A DNA stretch of 64,000 nucleotides, from positions 62,001 through 126,000 of the forward strand of contig PNNG01000010.1 in NCBI GenBank assembly GCA_013824115.1, written 5' to 3'. This stretch comes from Sphingobacteriaceae bacterium (lineage in GTDB: Bacteria; Bacteroidota; Bacteroidia; UBA7662). The notes beneath the pieces are model-generated. The model ran no database searches. It was given only the letters and a program-made list of their open reading frames with translations, and was not told where the DNA came from. Positions 33,598 through 42,007 of the stretch are shown here, in pieces. The number at the start of each line of letters is the position of its first letter. Positions within the stretch are counted from its first letter, which is position 1. The translations under genes and the position numbers were made by a program.

Positions 33598-35112
33598 TTA
33601 AGGCGCAATGCGACCGTACATCCGAGGAAACGGAATGGTTTCTCGTACATGTGGAAGTTTGCAAACCCATGCAACCAAACGCTCGAGGCCAAGGCCAAAG
33701 CCCGAATGTGGCACCGATCCATAACGGCGTAAATCAAGATACCATTCAAAGGCTTCCATGGGCAGTTGGTGTTCGTTGATTTTCTCAACCAGCCAATCGA
33801 AATTGGTTTCGCGTTCGCCGCCGCCCACAATTTCACCATAACCCTCGGGTGCCAAAACATCCACCCCTTTGGCCCAGCGCGGATCGTTTTCGTCGCGCTT
33901 CATGTAAAATGCCTTCACTTCATGCGGCCAGTTATACACCATAATAGGGGTGTTGAATAGGCGGGTAATTACTGTTTCATCAGAGCCACCAAAATCATTG
34001 CCCATGCGGAATTCGCGGGCACTTTTTAGCCAAAGCGGAATATTACGCAAGGTTTCCTCTAGCTCCGCCTGCTCTTCTTTGAGCTGTTGCACTTTGGCCT
34101 GATGGAAGCCAATTTCACCCTTTTTCATGCCCGGCGTTTTGAGTTTCGCTTCTCGATCTGCAATATCTGCCAAAACGGCTTCCAGTCTTGATTTAGCAGA
34201 TTCCATGTCGGCCTCGAGGGTTTTAACGGCATTTTGTCCGTTCACCTCTTTTTCACCTTTCAATATGGCTACGGCATCTTCATAAGGAATACGCGGAAAG
34301 GTTTCAGTCACCTGCCTCAAAACGGCAGTATCGCGACCAATCATTTCCAATTCCATTTGGTTTTTAGCCAAAACATGCAGTACTACATGTCGAAGGAAGC
34401 GTTCGATCACGTCCATATTCATACTCAGGTCATGGAAAGCCATCTCGGGCTCAATCATCCAAAATTCGCTGAGGTGACGACGTGTTTTCGATTTTTCGGC
34501 CCTGAAAGTGGGGCCAAACGTATAAATTTTGCCGAAAGCCATGGCCATGGCCTCGCCGTAAAGCTGTCCGCTTTGGCTGAGGTACGCTGGCTCTCCATAA
34601 AAATCGGTTTCAAACAAGGTAGAAGTGCCTTCTACCGCATTACCGGTAAAAATGGGGGCATCGGTTTGAATGAAGCCTTCGCCTTGGAAAAACTCATGGA
34701 TAGCCATGATAATGGTATTCCGGATGCGTAAAATGGCCCACTGACGCTTGCTACGCAGCCAAAGGTGGCGGTGGTCCATTAAAAAATCAACGCCATGTTC
34801 CTTGGGAGTAATCGGATAATCAACACTTTCGCCAATGATCTCTAAACCGGTAACATGCAGTTCGTATCCGCCAACTTGACGTTCATCGGCTACTACCGTA
34901 CCGTTGATGCGGAGCGAACTTTCTTGCGTAATGCGCTTGGCATCTTCAAAAGTTTGGGCACTCACCTTGGTTTCGTCTACAATGCACTGGCACATGCCCG
35001 AGCCATCTCTAACAATCAGAAAAACAAGACCTTTGCCGGTGCGCTTACCCATTACCCAGCCTCGAAGGCTTGTGGAATTACCCACCACCTCCTTCAAACG
35101 ATCGATGGTCAT
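33598..35112 (-). CDS. asnS: Asparaginyl-tRNA synthetase with coiled-coil insertion
   Basis: It charges tRNA-Asn with asparagine. The 504-residue class II synthetase has an N-terminal OB-fold (LRGWVMGKRTGKGLVFLIVRDGSG), motif 2 (FRAEKSKTRRHLSEFWMIEPEMAF) and motif 3 (GFGLGLERLVAW). Compared with the E. coli enzyme (466), it carries about 70 extra residues after YEDAVAILKGEK (residues about 292-361). They are charged and heptad-like (LEADMESAKSRLEAVLADIADREAKLK, then KVQQLKEEQAELEETLRNIPLW) and look like a coiled-coil hairpin before REFRMGNDFGGSDE. The core residues flanking it are intact. The upstream TTG at 35139 lies in a -7 box, so I use the ATG at 35112. Confidence 0.94.
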   Translation of the reverse strand: MTIDRLKEVVGNSTSLRGWVMGKRTGKGLVFLIVRDGSGMCQCIVDETKVSAQTFEDAKRITQESSLRINGTVVADERQVGGYELHVTGLEIIGESVDYPITPKEHGVDFLMDHRHLWLRSKRQWAILRIRNTIIMAIHEFFQGEGFIQTDAPIFTGNAVEGTSTLFETDFYGEPAYLSQSGQLYGEAMAMAFGKIYTFGPTFRAEKSKTRRHLSEFWMIEPEMAFHDLSMNMDVIERFLRHVVLHVLAKNQMELEMIGRDTAVLRQVTETFPRIPYEDAVAILKGEKEVNGQNAVKTLEADMESAKSRLEAVLADIADREAKLKTPGMKKGEIGFHQAKVQQLKEEQAELEETLRNIPLWLKSAREFRMGNDFGGSDETVITRLFNTPIMVYNWPHEVKAFYMKRDENDPRWAKGVDVLAPEGYGEIVGGGERETNFDWLVEKINEHQLPMEAFEWYLDLRRYGSVPHSGFGLGLERLVAWVCKLPHVRETIPFPRMYGRIAP

Positions 35113-35136
35113 AAAAGATTTGGTTTTAAAATCGCC

Positions 35137-35144
35137 CAAAAATA
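35137..35144 (-). promoter_or_regulatory. Candidate -7 box (TAnnTTTG) for asnS
   Basis: On the minus strand TATTTTTG lies 24 bases before the ATG at 35112. It shares the divergent region with rpoN and argues for the ATG start. Confidence 0.45.
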
Positions 35145-35202
35145 GCGATTAAATACGTCGACACTTGTATTTTTATGCGACCGAACCCTGTCCACAAAAA
35201 TT

Positions 35203-36678
35203 ATGCTAAAGCAGACGCTACAGCAAAAGATGCTTCAAAAGCTGTCGCCCCAGCAGATTCAGTTTATCAAACTGCTGCAAGTGCCCACAGCCATGCTCGA
35301 GCAAAGGATCAAGGAAGAGCTGGAAGAAAACCCGGCTTTGGAGGAAGCCGAATGGGAAGAACCAGATCTCAAAGATGAGTATAGCGACCTGGACGATGAC
35401 CGCGAGCCCGAACAAGTAGACGAATATGATGAGGTGGGTGAGCAGGATGTAGATGTGAGCGAATATCTCGATACCGACGATACACCCGATTACAAGCTAG
35501 AAGACAACAACTACCGGAGCGAAGAAGATGAGCGTGATTTTAGGCCGGGCATTACCGTGGTGAATAGCTTTCATGAGCAGTTGATGGATCAACTGCAATT
35601 GCTCGACCTGAATGAAGAGGAATTTCTAGTAGGTCAGCAGCTGGTTGGAAGCATAGATGAAGATGGCTACCTGCGGCGTCCGTTGCACAGCATTGTCGAC
35701 GATCTGGCCTTTAGCCAAAACATCATGGTAGAAGAAGACATCGTAGAGTCCATGCTTCGTCGAATCCAAAAATTTGATCCGGCAGGCGTAGGGGCCCGCG
35801 ACTTGCAAGAATGTTTGTTGTTGCAGTTAGAACGTAAAAAAGACAAAGCAGCTGCACGAGATGCCATCAAAATATTAACCCGCTATTTCGACGAATACAC
35901 CAAAAAACACTTCGATAAAATTGCCCGCAGCTTAAACCTCAGTGGCGAGGCCATGAAGGCGGCACACCACGAAATCATCCACTTGAATCCTCGTCCGGGA
36001 AACAGCCAAGCCGATAATTCCAAGTCGATGCAAGTAATTCCCGACTTTGTGATACACAACCAAGAAGGGGAATTGCAACTGCGCCTCAATGCACGCAATG
36101 CGCCCGATTTGCGCATCAGCGATACCTACAAAGACATGTTCAGGCATTACGAGAAGGCCGAGAAGCGCGATAAAAAAATGAAGGAGGCGGTTACTTTTGT
36201 CAAGCAAAAATTAGATGCCGCCAAGTGGTTCATTGATGCTATTCGCCAACGGCAACACACCTTGCTAAGCACCATGGATGCCATTATGGAGCATCAGTAC
36301 GCTTTTTTTCTCACGGGCGACCAAGCCAAGCTTAAGCCTATGATTTTGAAGGACATTGCCGACAAGGTAAACCTCGATATCAGCACCATTTCACGGGTGG
36401 CCAACAGCAAATACGTACAAACAGAGTTCGGTACGTTTTTACTCAAATCGTTTTTCAGCGAAGGCATCATGACCGACAGCGGTGAAGAGGCCTCAAGCAA
36501 GGAAGTAAAGAAAATTTTGAGCGACCTCATCGGAGCAGAAGAAAAAAAACGACCGCTGGCTGATGATAAGCTCGCCGACATACTCAACGAAAAAGGCTAC
36601 AATATTGCCCGACGCACGGTAGCCAAGTACCGTGAACAAATGGGCATACCCGTGGCGCGTTTGCGCAAGGAGCTGTGA
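35203..36678 (+). CDS. rpoN: RNA polymerase sigma-54 factor
   Basis: Sigma-54 directs RNA polymerase to -24/-12 promoters with enhancer-binding activators. The 491-residue protein has the Gln/Leu-rich region I (TLQQKMLQKLSPQQIQFIKLLQ), an acidic region II, the core-binding part, an HTH and the RpoN box ARRTVAKYRE at residues 469-478. The acidic stretch EDDREPEQVDEYDEVGEQDVD is longer than in E. coli RpoN (477). The next gene overlaps its stop by one base (TGATG). No sigma-54 activator gene is visible in the window. Confidence 0.95.
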   Translation: MLKQTLQQKMLQKLSPQQIQFIKLLQVPTAMLEQRIKEELEENPALEEAEWEEPDLKDEYSDLDDDREPEQVDEYDEVGEQDVDVSEYLDTDDTPDYKLEDNNYRSEEDERDFRPGITVVNSFHEQLMDQLQLLDLNEEEFLVGQQLVGSIDEDGYLRRPLHSIVDDLAFSQNIMVEEDIVESMLRRIQKFDPAGVGARDLQECLLLQLERKKDKAAARDAIKILTRYFDEYTKKHFDKIARSLNLSGEAMKAAHHEIIHLNPRPGNSQADNSKSMQVIPDFVIHNQEGELQLRLNARNAPDLRISDTYKDMFRHYEKAEKRDKKMKEAVTFVKQKLDAAKWFIDAIRQRQHTLLSTMDAIMEHQYAFFLTGDQAKLKPMILKDIADKVNLDISTISRVANSKYVQTEFGTFLLKSFFSEGIMTDSGEEASSKEVKKILSDLIGAEEKKRPLADDKLADILNEKGYNIARRTVAKYREQMGIPVARLRKEL

Positions 36679-37298
36679 TGCGTGCACTGGCATTGTTTTG
36701 CTCGGGCTTTTTTCACCCTATCTTTTTGCCATTCTATGTGATGCTGCTGGCCTTTGGACTGCAACCATACGACCTGCTTTTTTTCACACCGGCACTTCAA
36801 ATTTATGTGTTGCTGCAAGTGCTGATTATTGGCACCCTACTGCCCATGGGAGCAGTGCTTGTTTTTGTTCGTATGGGGCGTATGCAATCGGTAATGGCCG
36901 AAAATCGCGAAGAACGCAACTTGCCCTATTTGATACAGGCACTGTGTTTGGCCAGCCTCATTTTTACTTTCCGAAATAACGGCTTGCCCAGCTTGCTCAT
37001 CGATTTGGTGGTAGGCGCCTTGGTGGCGGTATTGGCAGCTTGGTTCATCAATCGCCGATGGAAAATAAGTGCCCACAGCGTAGGTATGGGGGGTTTAGTA
37101 GGTTTTCTCGCCGCCATTCATTCGCAAACCGACCTGGCCATGCTCTGGCCTCTAGGGGCAGCAGTGGTACTCAGCGGACTGGTGGCAACCGCGCGCTTGT
37201 ACTTGAATGCACATGATCCAGCCCAGGTATATGCAGGCTTTTTGGTTGGATTTGCAAGTATGGTGCTCGTACTGTTGGGCTATTGGATAAATTTGTAA
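36678..37298 (+). CDS. PAP2-like integral membrane protein
   Basis: A 206-residue protein with about five helices. Two segments recall PAP2 phosphatase motifs 2 and 3: KISAHSVGMGGLVGF and ATARLYLNAHDPAQVYAGFLVGF. The first motif (KxxxxxxRP) is not seen, though the ENREERNLPYL segment could be a remnant, so activity is uncertain. It starts with the ATG overlapping the rpoN stop, and the following gene starts 2 bases after its end, so these three may be one transcript. It may be a lipid phosphatase-like or inactive homolog. Confidence 0.65.
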   Translation: MRALALFCSGFFHPIFLPFYVMLLAFGLQPYDLLFFTPALQIYVLLQVLIIGTLLPMGAVLVFVRMGRMQSVMAENREERNLPYLIQALCLASLIFTFRNNGLPSLLIDLVVGALVAVLAAWFINRRWKISAHSVGMGGLVGFLAAIHSQTDLAMLWPLGAAVVLSGLVATARLYLNAHDPAQVYAGFLVGFASMVLVLLGYWINL

Positions 37299-37299
37299 C

Positions 37300-38082
37300 A
37301 TGTATAACAGCATCCTTTACCATGTGCACGATGGCGTAGCCACCATCACACTCAACCGTCCCGATGTTTTTAATGCCTTCAACGATGAGCAGAGCTATGA
37401 GTTGCAAGACGCGCTCAAGCAGGCACACAAAAATGCCGAAGTACGGGTAGTGGTGCTTACGGGTGCAGGCAAGGCGTTTTGTTCGGGACAAGACCTCAAG
37501 GCCATTGCCGATACCACCGGCAAGCGCGATTTGTCAGAATCGTTGCACAAGCGTTACAACCCTATTATTCGTGCCATGCGCAATTTACCCAAGCCCATCA
37601 TTGCCCGGGTGAATGGGGTGGCTGCCGGCGCTGGATGTTCGCTGGCCTTGGCGGCCGATTTAGTAGTTGCCGCCGAAAGTGCCAAGTTCATTGAGGTGTT
37701 TGTGAATGTGGGTTTGGTGCTCGATTCAGGTTCATCGTACTTCCTGCCTCGTTTGGTAGGTTCGGCACGTGCTTTTGAAATGAGCACTATGGGCAGCAGA
37801 ATTGGTGCCCAACAAGCTTTTGAGTGGGGCATGGTGAACAAAGTGGCGCCCGATGCAGAACTCGACGCAGCAGTTGCTGTATATTCCGACTATTACAAAT
37901 CAGCACCCACCAAGGCCATTGCCATGATGAAGAAAATGCTGAACAAGAGTTTCCATTCTGATCTCGACACCATGTTGGATTATGAAGCTTATTGCCAGAA
38001 AATAGCCGGCGACAGTACCGACTACAAAGAAGGTGTAGCGGCTTTTAACGAAAAACGAAAGCCCAACTTTACTGGGAATTAA
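37300..38082 (+). CDS. PaaG-like enoyl-CoA hydratase/isomerase
   Basis: A 260-residue crotonase-fold enzyme. Oxyanion-hole segments FCSGQDLKAIA and GVAAGAGCSLALAAD are present. At the position of the catalytic glutamates of crotonase it has GLVLDSGSSYFLPRLVG, with the single Asp typical of PaaG (2-(1,2-epoxy-1,2-dihydrophenyl)acetyl-CoA isomerase), so an isomerase is more likely than a hydratase. The other paa genes are not in the window, hence phenylacetate catabolism is not shown. A terminator follows. Confidence 0.82.
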   Translation: MYNSILYHVHDGVATITLNRPDVFNAFNDEQSYELQDALKQAHKNAEVRVVVLTGAGKAFCSGQDLKAIADTTGKRDLSESLHKRYNPIIRAMRNLPKPIIARVNGVAAGAGCSLALAADLVVAAESAKFIEVFVNVGLVLDSGSSYFLPRLVGSARAFEMSTMGSRIGAQQAFEWGMVNKVAPDAELDAAVAVYSDYYKSAPTKAIAMMKKMLNKSFHSDLDTMLDYEAYCQKIAGDSTDYKEGVAAFNEKRKPNFTGN

Positions 38083-38097
38083 AATTACCCGAATAGA

Positions 38098-38128
38098 GAA
38101 AGGCGCCTGATAGGGCGTCTTTTTTTTG
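38098..38128 (+). terminator. Rho-independent terminator after the PaaG-like gene
   Basis: AAGGCGCC and GGGCGTCTT pair (one G-U), followed by TTTTTTTT. It lies 16 bases after the stop. Confidence 0.75.
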
Positions 38129-38186
38129 CCAACTTCCCTGTTGGTTAAGCGGTCAAATGGCGTTTAGTCATAATCACTGGCCATCG

Positions 38187-38250
38187 TAATGGCTGATAGT
38201 TATAACTTTTAGACATTATAATGGCGATAAGTTATAACTTTTGGACATTA
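38187..38250 (+). repeat. Two adjacent 32-bp direct repeats with palindromic core, upstream of the AAA/DUF4143 gene
   Basis: Copy 1 is 38187-38218 and copy 2 is 38219-38250, with no gap. Both begin TAATGGC and end with GACATTA, differing at only a few positions. Each contains the perfect palindrome AGTTATAACT (38198-38207 and 38230-38239), 32 bases apart, about three helical turns. The ATG of the ATPase gene follows 26 bases after the second copy. The layout suggests a pair of operator sites for one dimeric regulator, but the regulator is unknown. A further partial TCATAATCACTGG lies just upstream (38168-38180). Confidence 0.85.
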
Positions 38251-38275
38251 GCAGGTAAACTTCTACCTTTGAGGC

Positions 38276-39388
38276 ATGGTAGGAAGGATGTTAACGGCAT
38301 TGATAAGCAAGCGTTTCCACAAGGGAAAAGCTATTTTAGTGCTGGGTGCACGTCAAGTAGGCAAAACAACCTTGATTCACGAATTGCTCAAAGGCAAGGA
38401 TTACCTGTTTTTAGATGGTGACGATCCAACCGTACGGAGCATGCTCGAAAGTCCAAATACCCAGGAAATCAGGCAGCTCATTGGCAACCACAAAGTGGTG
38501 TTTGTAGATGAAGCGCAGCGAATTATGGGTATTGGCCTCACACTTAAAATCATAACCGATCAATTCAAAGACGTGCAGTTGCTGGTAAGCGGCTCGTCGT
38601 CGTTTGACTTAGGCCAACAACTTGCTGAACCACTCACTGGCAGAAAGTGGGAATACAGGCTGTATTCCATCAGCTGGGAAGAGTTTGAATTGCATGTAGG
38701 TTATTTGCAGGCCCAACAGCAGCTCGAAAACCGGTTATTGTTTGGCATGTACCCCGATGTATTGAATCATCCTGGCGAAGAGGGTGAAATCTTGAAAAAT
38801 TTGGTGAACAGCTACCTTTACCGCGATTTGCTACAACTAAACGACATCCGCAAGCCTGAGGTGCTCGAAAAGTTGGTACAAGCACTGGCATTGCAGGTAG
38901 GCAGTGAGGTAAATTACAACGAGCTTGCCGGGTTGGTAGGTGTGAACAAAGGAACCATCCAAAGCTACATTGAACTGCTCGAACAAGGTTTTGTGATTTT
39001 TAGGTTGAGCAGTTTTAGCAGAAACCTACGGAACGAAATCAAACAAAACCGCAAGGTGTACTTTTACGATAACGGCTTGAGAAATGCGGTCATCGGCAAT
39101 TTTGCGCCATTCGATCTCCGCGCCGATAAAGGGGCCTTGTGGGAAAACTTCTTGGCTTCGGAGCGTATAAAGCAACTAGACTACAAACAACACCATGTCC
39201 AAAAGTACTTCTGGCGTACCAAACAACAGCAAGAGGTCGATTGGGTAGAAGAAAACGATGGCCAGCTCAAAGCTTGGGAATTCAAATGGAAAGCCAACAA
39301 AAACGTGGGCTCACGCACTTTCGAAAATGCCTATGGCACTCAGATCGCATCCGTGAACCGCGAGAACTTCCGTGATTTTATTTTATGA
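38276..39388 (+). CDS. AAA ATPase with DUF4143 (AAA_14 family)
   Basis: A 370-residue protein. Walker A GARQVGKTT at about 24-32 and Walker B VVFVDEAQ at about 74-81 mark an AAA_14 ATPase; the C-terminal half matches DUF4143 (NELAGLVGVNKGTIQSYIELLEQGFVIFRL, KVYFYDNGLRNAVIGNFAPF, WRTKQQQEVDWVEE), a putative nuclease-like or HTH-containing domain. Such genes are numerous and mobile-looking in Bacteroidota and archaea; function is unproven. A second ATG at 38288 is possible. Two tandem repeats lie just upstream and may be its operator. Confidence 0.85.
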   Translation: MVGRMLTALISKRFHKGKAILVLGARQVGKTTLIHELLKGKDYLFLDGDDPTVRSMLESPNTQEIRQLIGNHKVVFVDEAQRIMGIGLTLKIITDQFKDVQLLVSGSSSFDLGQQLAEPLTGRKWEYRLYSISWEEFELHVGYLQAQQQLENRLLFGMYPDVLNHPGEEGEILKNLVNSYLYRDLLQLNDIRKPEVLEKLVQALALQVGSEVNYNELAGLVGVNKGTIQSYIELLEQGFVIFRLSSFSRNLRNEIKQNRKVYFYDNGLRNAVIGNFAPFDLRADKGALWENFLASERIKQLDYKQHHVQKYFWRTKQQQEVDWVEENDGQLKAWEFKWKANKNVGSRTFENAYGTQIASVNRENFRDFIL

Positions 39389-39490
39389 GCTAACCAGTAT
39401 CACATTCATGTCGAAATACTCGATAGGCCTCAGTGAGCAGAAAATGACCGCATGGGAACATCCACTCATGTTAATGCCGAAAGGCTGCTA

Positions 39491-41299
39491 TCAAAACTTT
39501 ACTACTCTACTGAACGTAATGCCTTGGCCATTTTGCCACATTAACACATAAATGCCCGCGGGAAATGACTTTAATTCTATGGTGTGAAACCCGGGTTCAA
39601 TTCGTTGATTGAATATGGAAACGCCGTTTCCATTGATCAACTCCAAATTCCCTTTTTGGCTTGCTTCTATGATTAGTAGGTCATGCACAGGATTGGGATA
39701 GAACTTTATACCGCTCGTAGCAAGTTCATTGACCGACACATTGGTAACGACAATAGCGTTGGAGGTATCGGATTGACAGCTATTGCCAAGGCGAACAGCA
39801 GCATATGCGCCATTTGCGGCTATAACCAAACTATCAGCGGTGGCTCCTTGAATTTCACTGCCGTTCACAAACCAGCGTAGAACACCGCCGCCATCTGTTT
39901 TTAATGTCATTCCCTCCTGTCTTAAGACGGGAGTTTGAGGTATAGCTTCCAGAATCATGGTAGAACTCCAAGCTGATCTGGCCAGGGGGCTTGAAGTCAC
40001 AATGCGATATCTCAAACTATCGCCAAATACCAAGGCTGGCGGAGCAGTTCTTAAGTTTCGGAAAAAAGCAATACGGGCAGGCACTGTGATAATTTGATTT
40101 TGCGTGTTTATGAATTCAACCGCATAAGTAGTAGTAGTTGGAAAAGTACCTGTAACCGTGTAACCTATATTTAACGAATCTTCGCCGCAACGGACCTGAC
40201 CAGCATGTATATTAGGCTGTGACAAGTTGATTAAAGCCGTAACGGGTGTAAATGTTGACAATGTTGGGTTACACGGCCAACCATCATGTCCCGCTGCGTA
40301 ATTGCCAGTATGCATTGGAATGAAAGTTTTGCCTCTCATATTCAAAGGCCCACTGGGTGTGTGCCAAGTAGTTGATGCGCTATCGGTGCTTGCCGTAAAG
40401 GTGCGTCCATCCCACTGCACCGTAGGTGCCGAGCTTGGTTGACCAATGGTAATCGGATAAGTATTAGTACTTGAATAATTTACCGGATTACTTGAAACAA
40501 GTCGAATGTGATAGAACTGCCCTCTGGGCAGAGTGCTGGGCAATTGAACAGTAGCGTTTGCCCCAGTAAGTGATGTACTACTTAGGCTAAGCGGATTGTT
40601 GAAGTTACCTAAAGAATCGCTCAACTGTATTGAGAAGACATTGTTTGGCGGGAATTGGGATGGTAGAAACTGAAGCGTTATGGGCATAGAACCACCGGCG
40701 CAAAAACCTGAATTGCCTGCATGGCTCACACTACCAAGCGAAGGAATAGAAGGCCCTTCCGTTAATGTGAAAACATCTGTGTATGAAAAATCACCGGAGG
40801 TAGCGCCATTGCCATTCGCTGCAACTGTACTTAAATAAAACTGAATGGTACCTGTTCCTGCTGCGGGTGCACGCCAGTTAAAGACCCACTTTCGCATGCC
40901 CGGAAGGGGAAATGCGCCGGTACTCATCGTCATATGTCCTAGATGGTCCCAATTAAGGCCTGTGAAAAATTGATCAGGTATAAATTGACCTCCGCTTTGG
41001 TTGGTTGCAGTACGTGCAGCAATTTGGAAGCCGAAGTTTGTCGAACCTGGCTGACTGATGGTTACTGTTAACGAATACAGCTGATTTGGATTGTAGCTCG
41101 TCAGATTAGATTGACCGCTGAAAGTAAGGGTTCGCAATGCGTTACCTGAGTTGAGCGTGCCAGCGTGGCAAGAAGTACAGTTATTGGTGCCTGGTACACC
41201 TGCGTGGCCGAAGGGCGGATTCCCACTGCTTGTAAATGCAATTTGACTGCCTGTAACGACTACAAACAATACCGTGCAGGCGCTAATTAGGGCTTTCAT
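39491..41299 (-). CDS. T9SS-secreted protein with CxxCH motif (choice-of-anchor V type), copy A
   Basis: A 602-residue exported protein. After the signal peptide (ending about TSS) comes a short segment with CTSCHAGTL, then a beta-sandwich like the choice-of-anchor V domain (FGFQIAARTATNQSGG), Ig-like repeats and a C-terminal T9SS sorting domain (IKFYPNPVHDLLIIEAS, FPAGIYVLMWQNGQG). It is a paralog of 42008-43810, with the same order of domains. The CxxCH pair could bind a c-type heme or a metal, but only one motif is present. An ATG at 41308 is possible; I prefer 41299. Confidence 0.82.
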   Translation of the reverse strand: MKALISACTVLFVVVTGSQIAFTSSGNPPFGHAGVPGTNNCTSCHAGTLNSGNALRTLTFSGQSNLTSYNPNQLYSLTVTISQPGSTNFGFQIAARTATNQSGGQFIPDQFFTGLNWDHLGHMTMSTGAFPLPGMRKWVFNWRAPAAGTGTIQFYLSTVAANGNGATSGDFSYTDVFTLTEGPSIPSLGSVSHAGNSGFCAGGSMPITLQFLPSQFPPNNVFSIQLSDSLGNFNNPLSLSSTSLTGANATVQLPSTLPRGQFYHIRLVSSNPVNYSSTNTYPITIGQPSSAPTVQWDGRTFTASTDSASTTWHTPSGPLNMRGKTFIPMHTGNYAAGHDGWPCNPTLSTFTPVTALINLSQPNIHAGQVRCGEDSLNIGYTVTGTFPTTTTYAVEFINTQNQIITVPARIAFFRNLRTAPPALVFGDSLRYRIVTSSPLARSAWSSTMILEAIPQTPVLRQEGMTLKTDGGGVLRWFVNGSEIQGATADSLVIAANGAYAAVRLGNSCQSDTSNAIVVTNVSVNELATSGIKFYPNPVHDLLIIEASQKGNLELINGNGVSIFNQRIEPGFHTIELKSFPAGIYVLMWQNGQGITFSRVVKF

Positions 41300-41365
41300 G
41301 CCAATCATATGACTAAATTTACTCCTCGAATATAAGGCATGACCTTATTGAACTCAAGATTTTAA

Positions 41366-41977
41366 TTATTTGACCTGGAAGTAAAGTCTTTTTTCGCCAT
41401 TCAAATAGCCTTCCAATATATCTCCGGGTTGAACAGGCCCCACACCTGCAGGTGTGCCAGTATAAATCAAATCACCCTGCCTCAAAGTAAAATACTGCGA
41501 TACAAACACGATGATGGCCTCAAACGAAAACAGCAAATCGCGGGTATTACCCGCTTGCCTTTTTTCGCCATTCACTAGCAGTTCAATCTGAAGTTGCGCC
41601 ATGTCGCCGAGTTGGCTTTTGGGCACAAAATCGCCCAAAACAGCAGAGCCGTCGAAACCTTTTGCCAACTCCCAAGGTAAGCCCTTATTTTTAAGTTTGG
41701 TTTGCAAGTCACGGGCCGTAAAATCAATGCCCAAGCCAATCTGATCATAATAATCGGCTGCAAACTTAGGCGAGATGTGCTTGCCATTTTTACATATACG
41801 CAAAACGATTTCGAGCTCATGGTGTACGCTTCCCAAGTGGTCGGGCAGGTAAAAAGCCTTTCCATCCTTGAGTATGGCCGAATCGGGTTTAAGGAAAATA
41901 ACCGGTTCGGTAGGGACTTCGTTGTTCAGTTCGCGGGCGTGATCGGCGTAATTTCGGCCCACACAAATGATTTTCAT
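41366..41977 (-). CDS. Fumarylacetoacetate hydrolase family protein (FAHD1/acylpyruvase-like)
   Basis: A 203-residue protein of the FAH superfamily. The metal ligands are Glu54, Glu56 and Asp85 (HHELEIVL and GLGIDFTARD), and the C-terminal GTPAGVGPVQPGD is the family signature. Short length and start MKIICVGRNYADHA fit the FAHD1-type acylpyruvate hydrolase/oxaloacetate decarboxylase group, so I do not call it fumarylacetoacetase. It lies between the two CxxCH paralogs on the same strand. Confidence 0.88.
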   Translation of the reverse strand: MKIICVGRNYADHARELNNEVPTEPVIFLKPDSAILKDGKAFYLPDHLGSVHHELEIVLRICKNGKHISPKFAADYYDQIGLGIDFTARDLQTKLKNKGLPWELAKGFDGSAVLGDFVPKSQLGDMAQLQIELLVNGEKRQAGNTRDLLFSFEAIIVFVSQYFTLRQGDLIYTGTPAGVGPVQPGDILEGYLNGEKRLYFQVK

Positions 41978-42007
41978 GGGCCAAAATTACGCAAAATGCC
42001 TTTGGAA

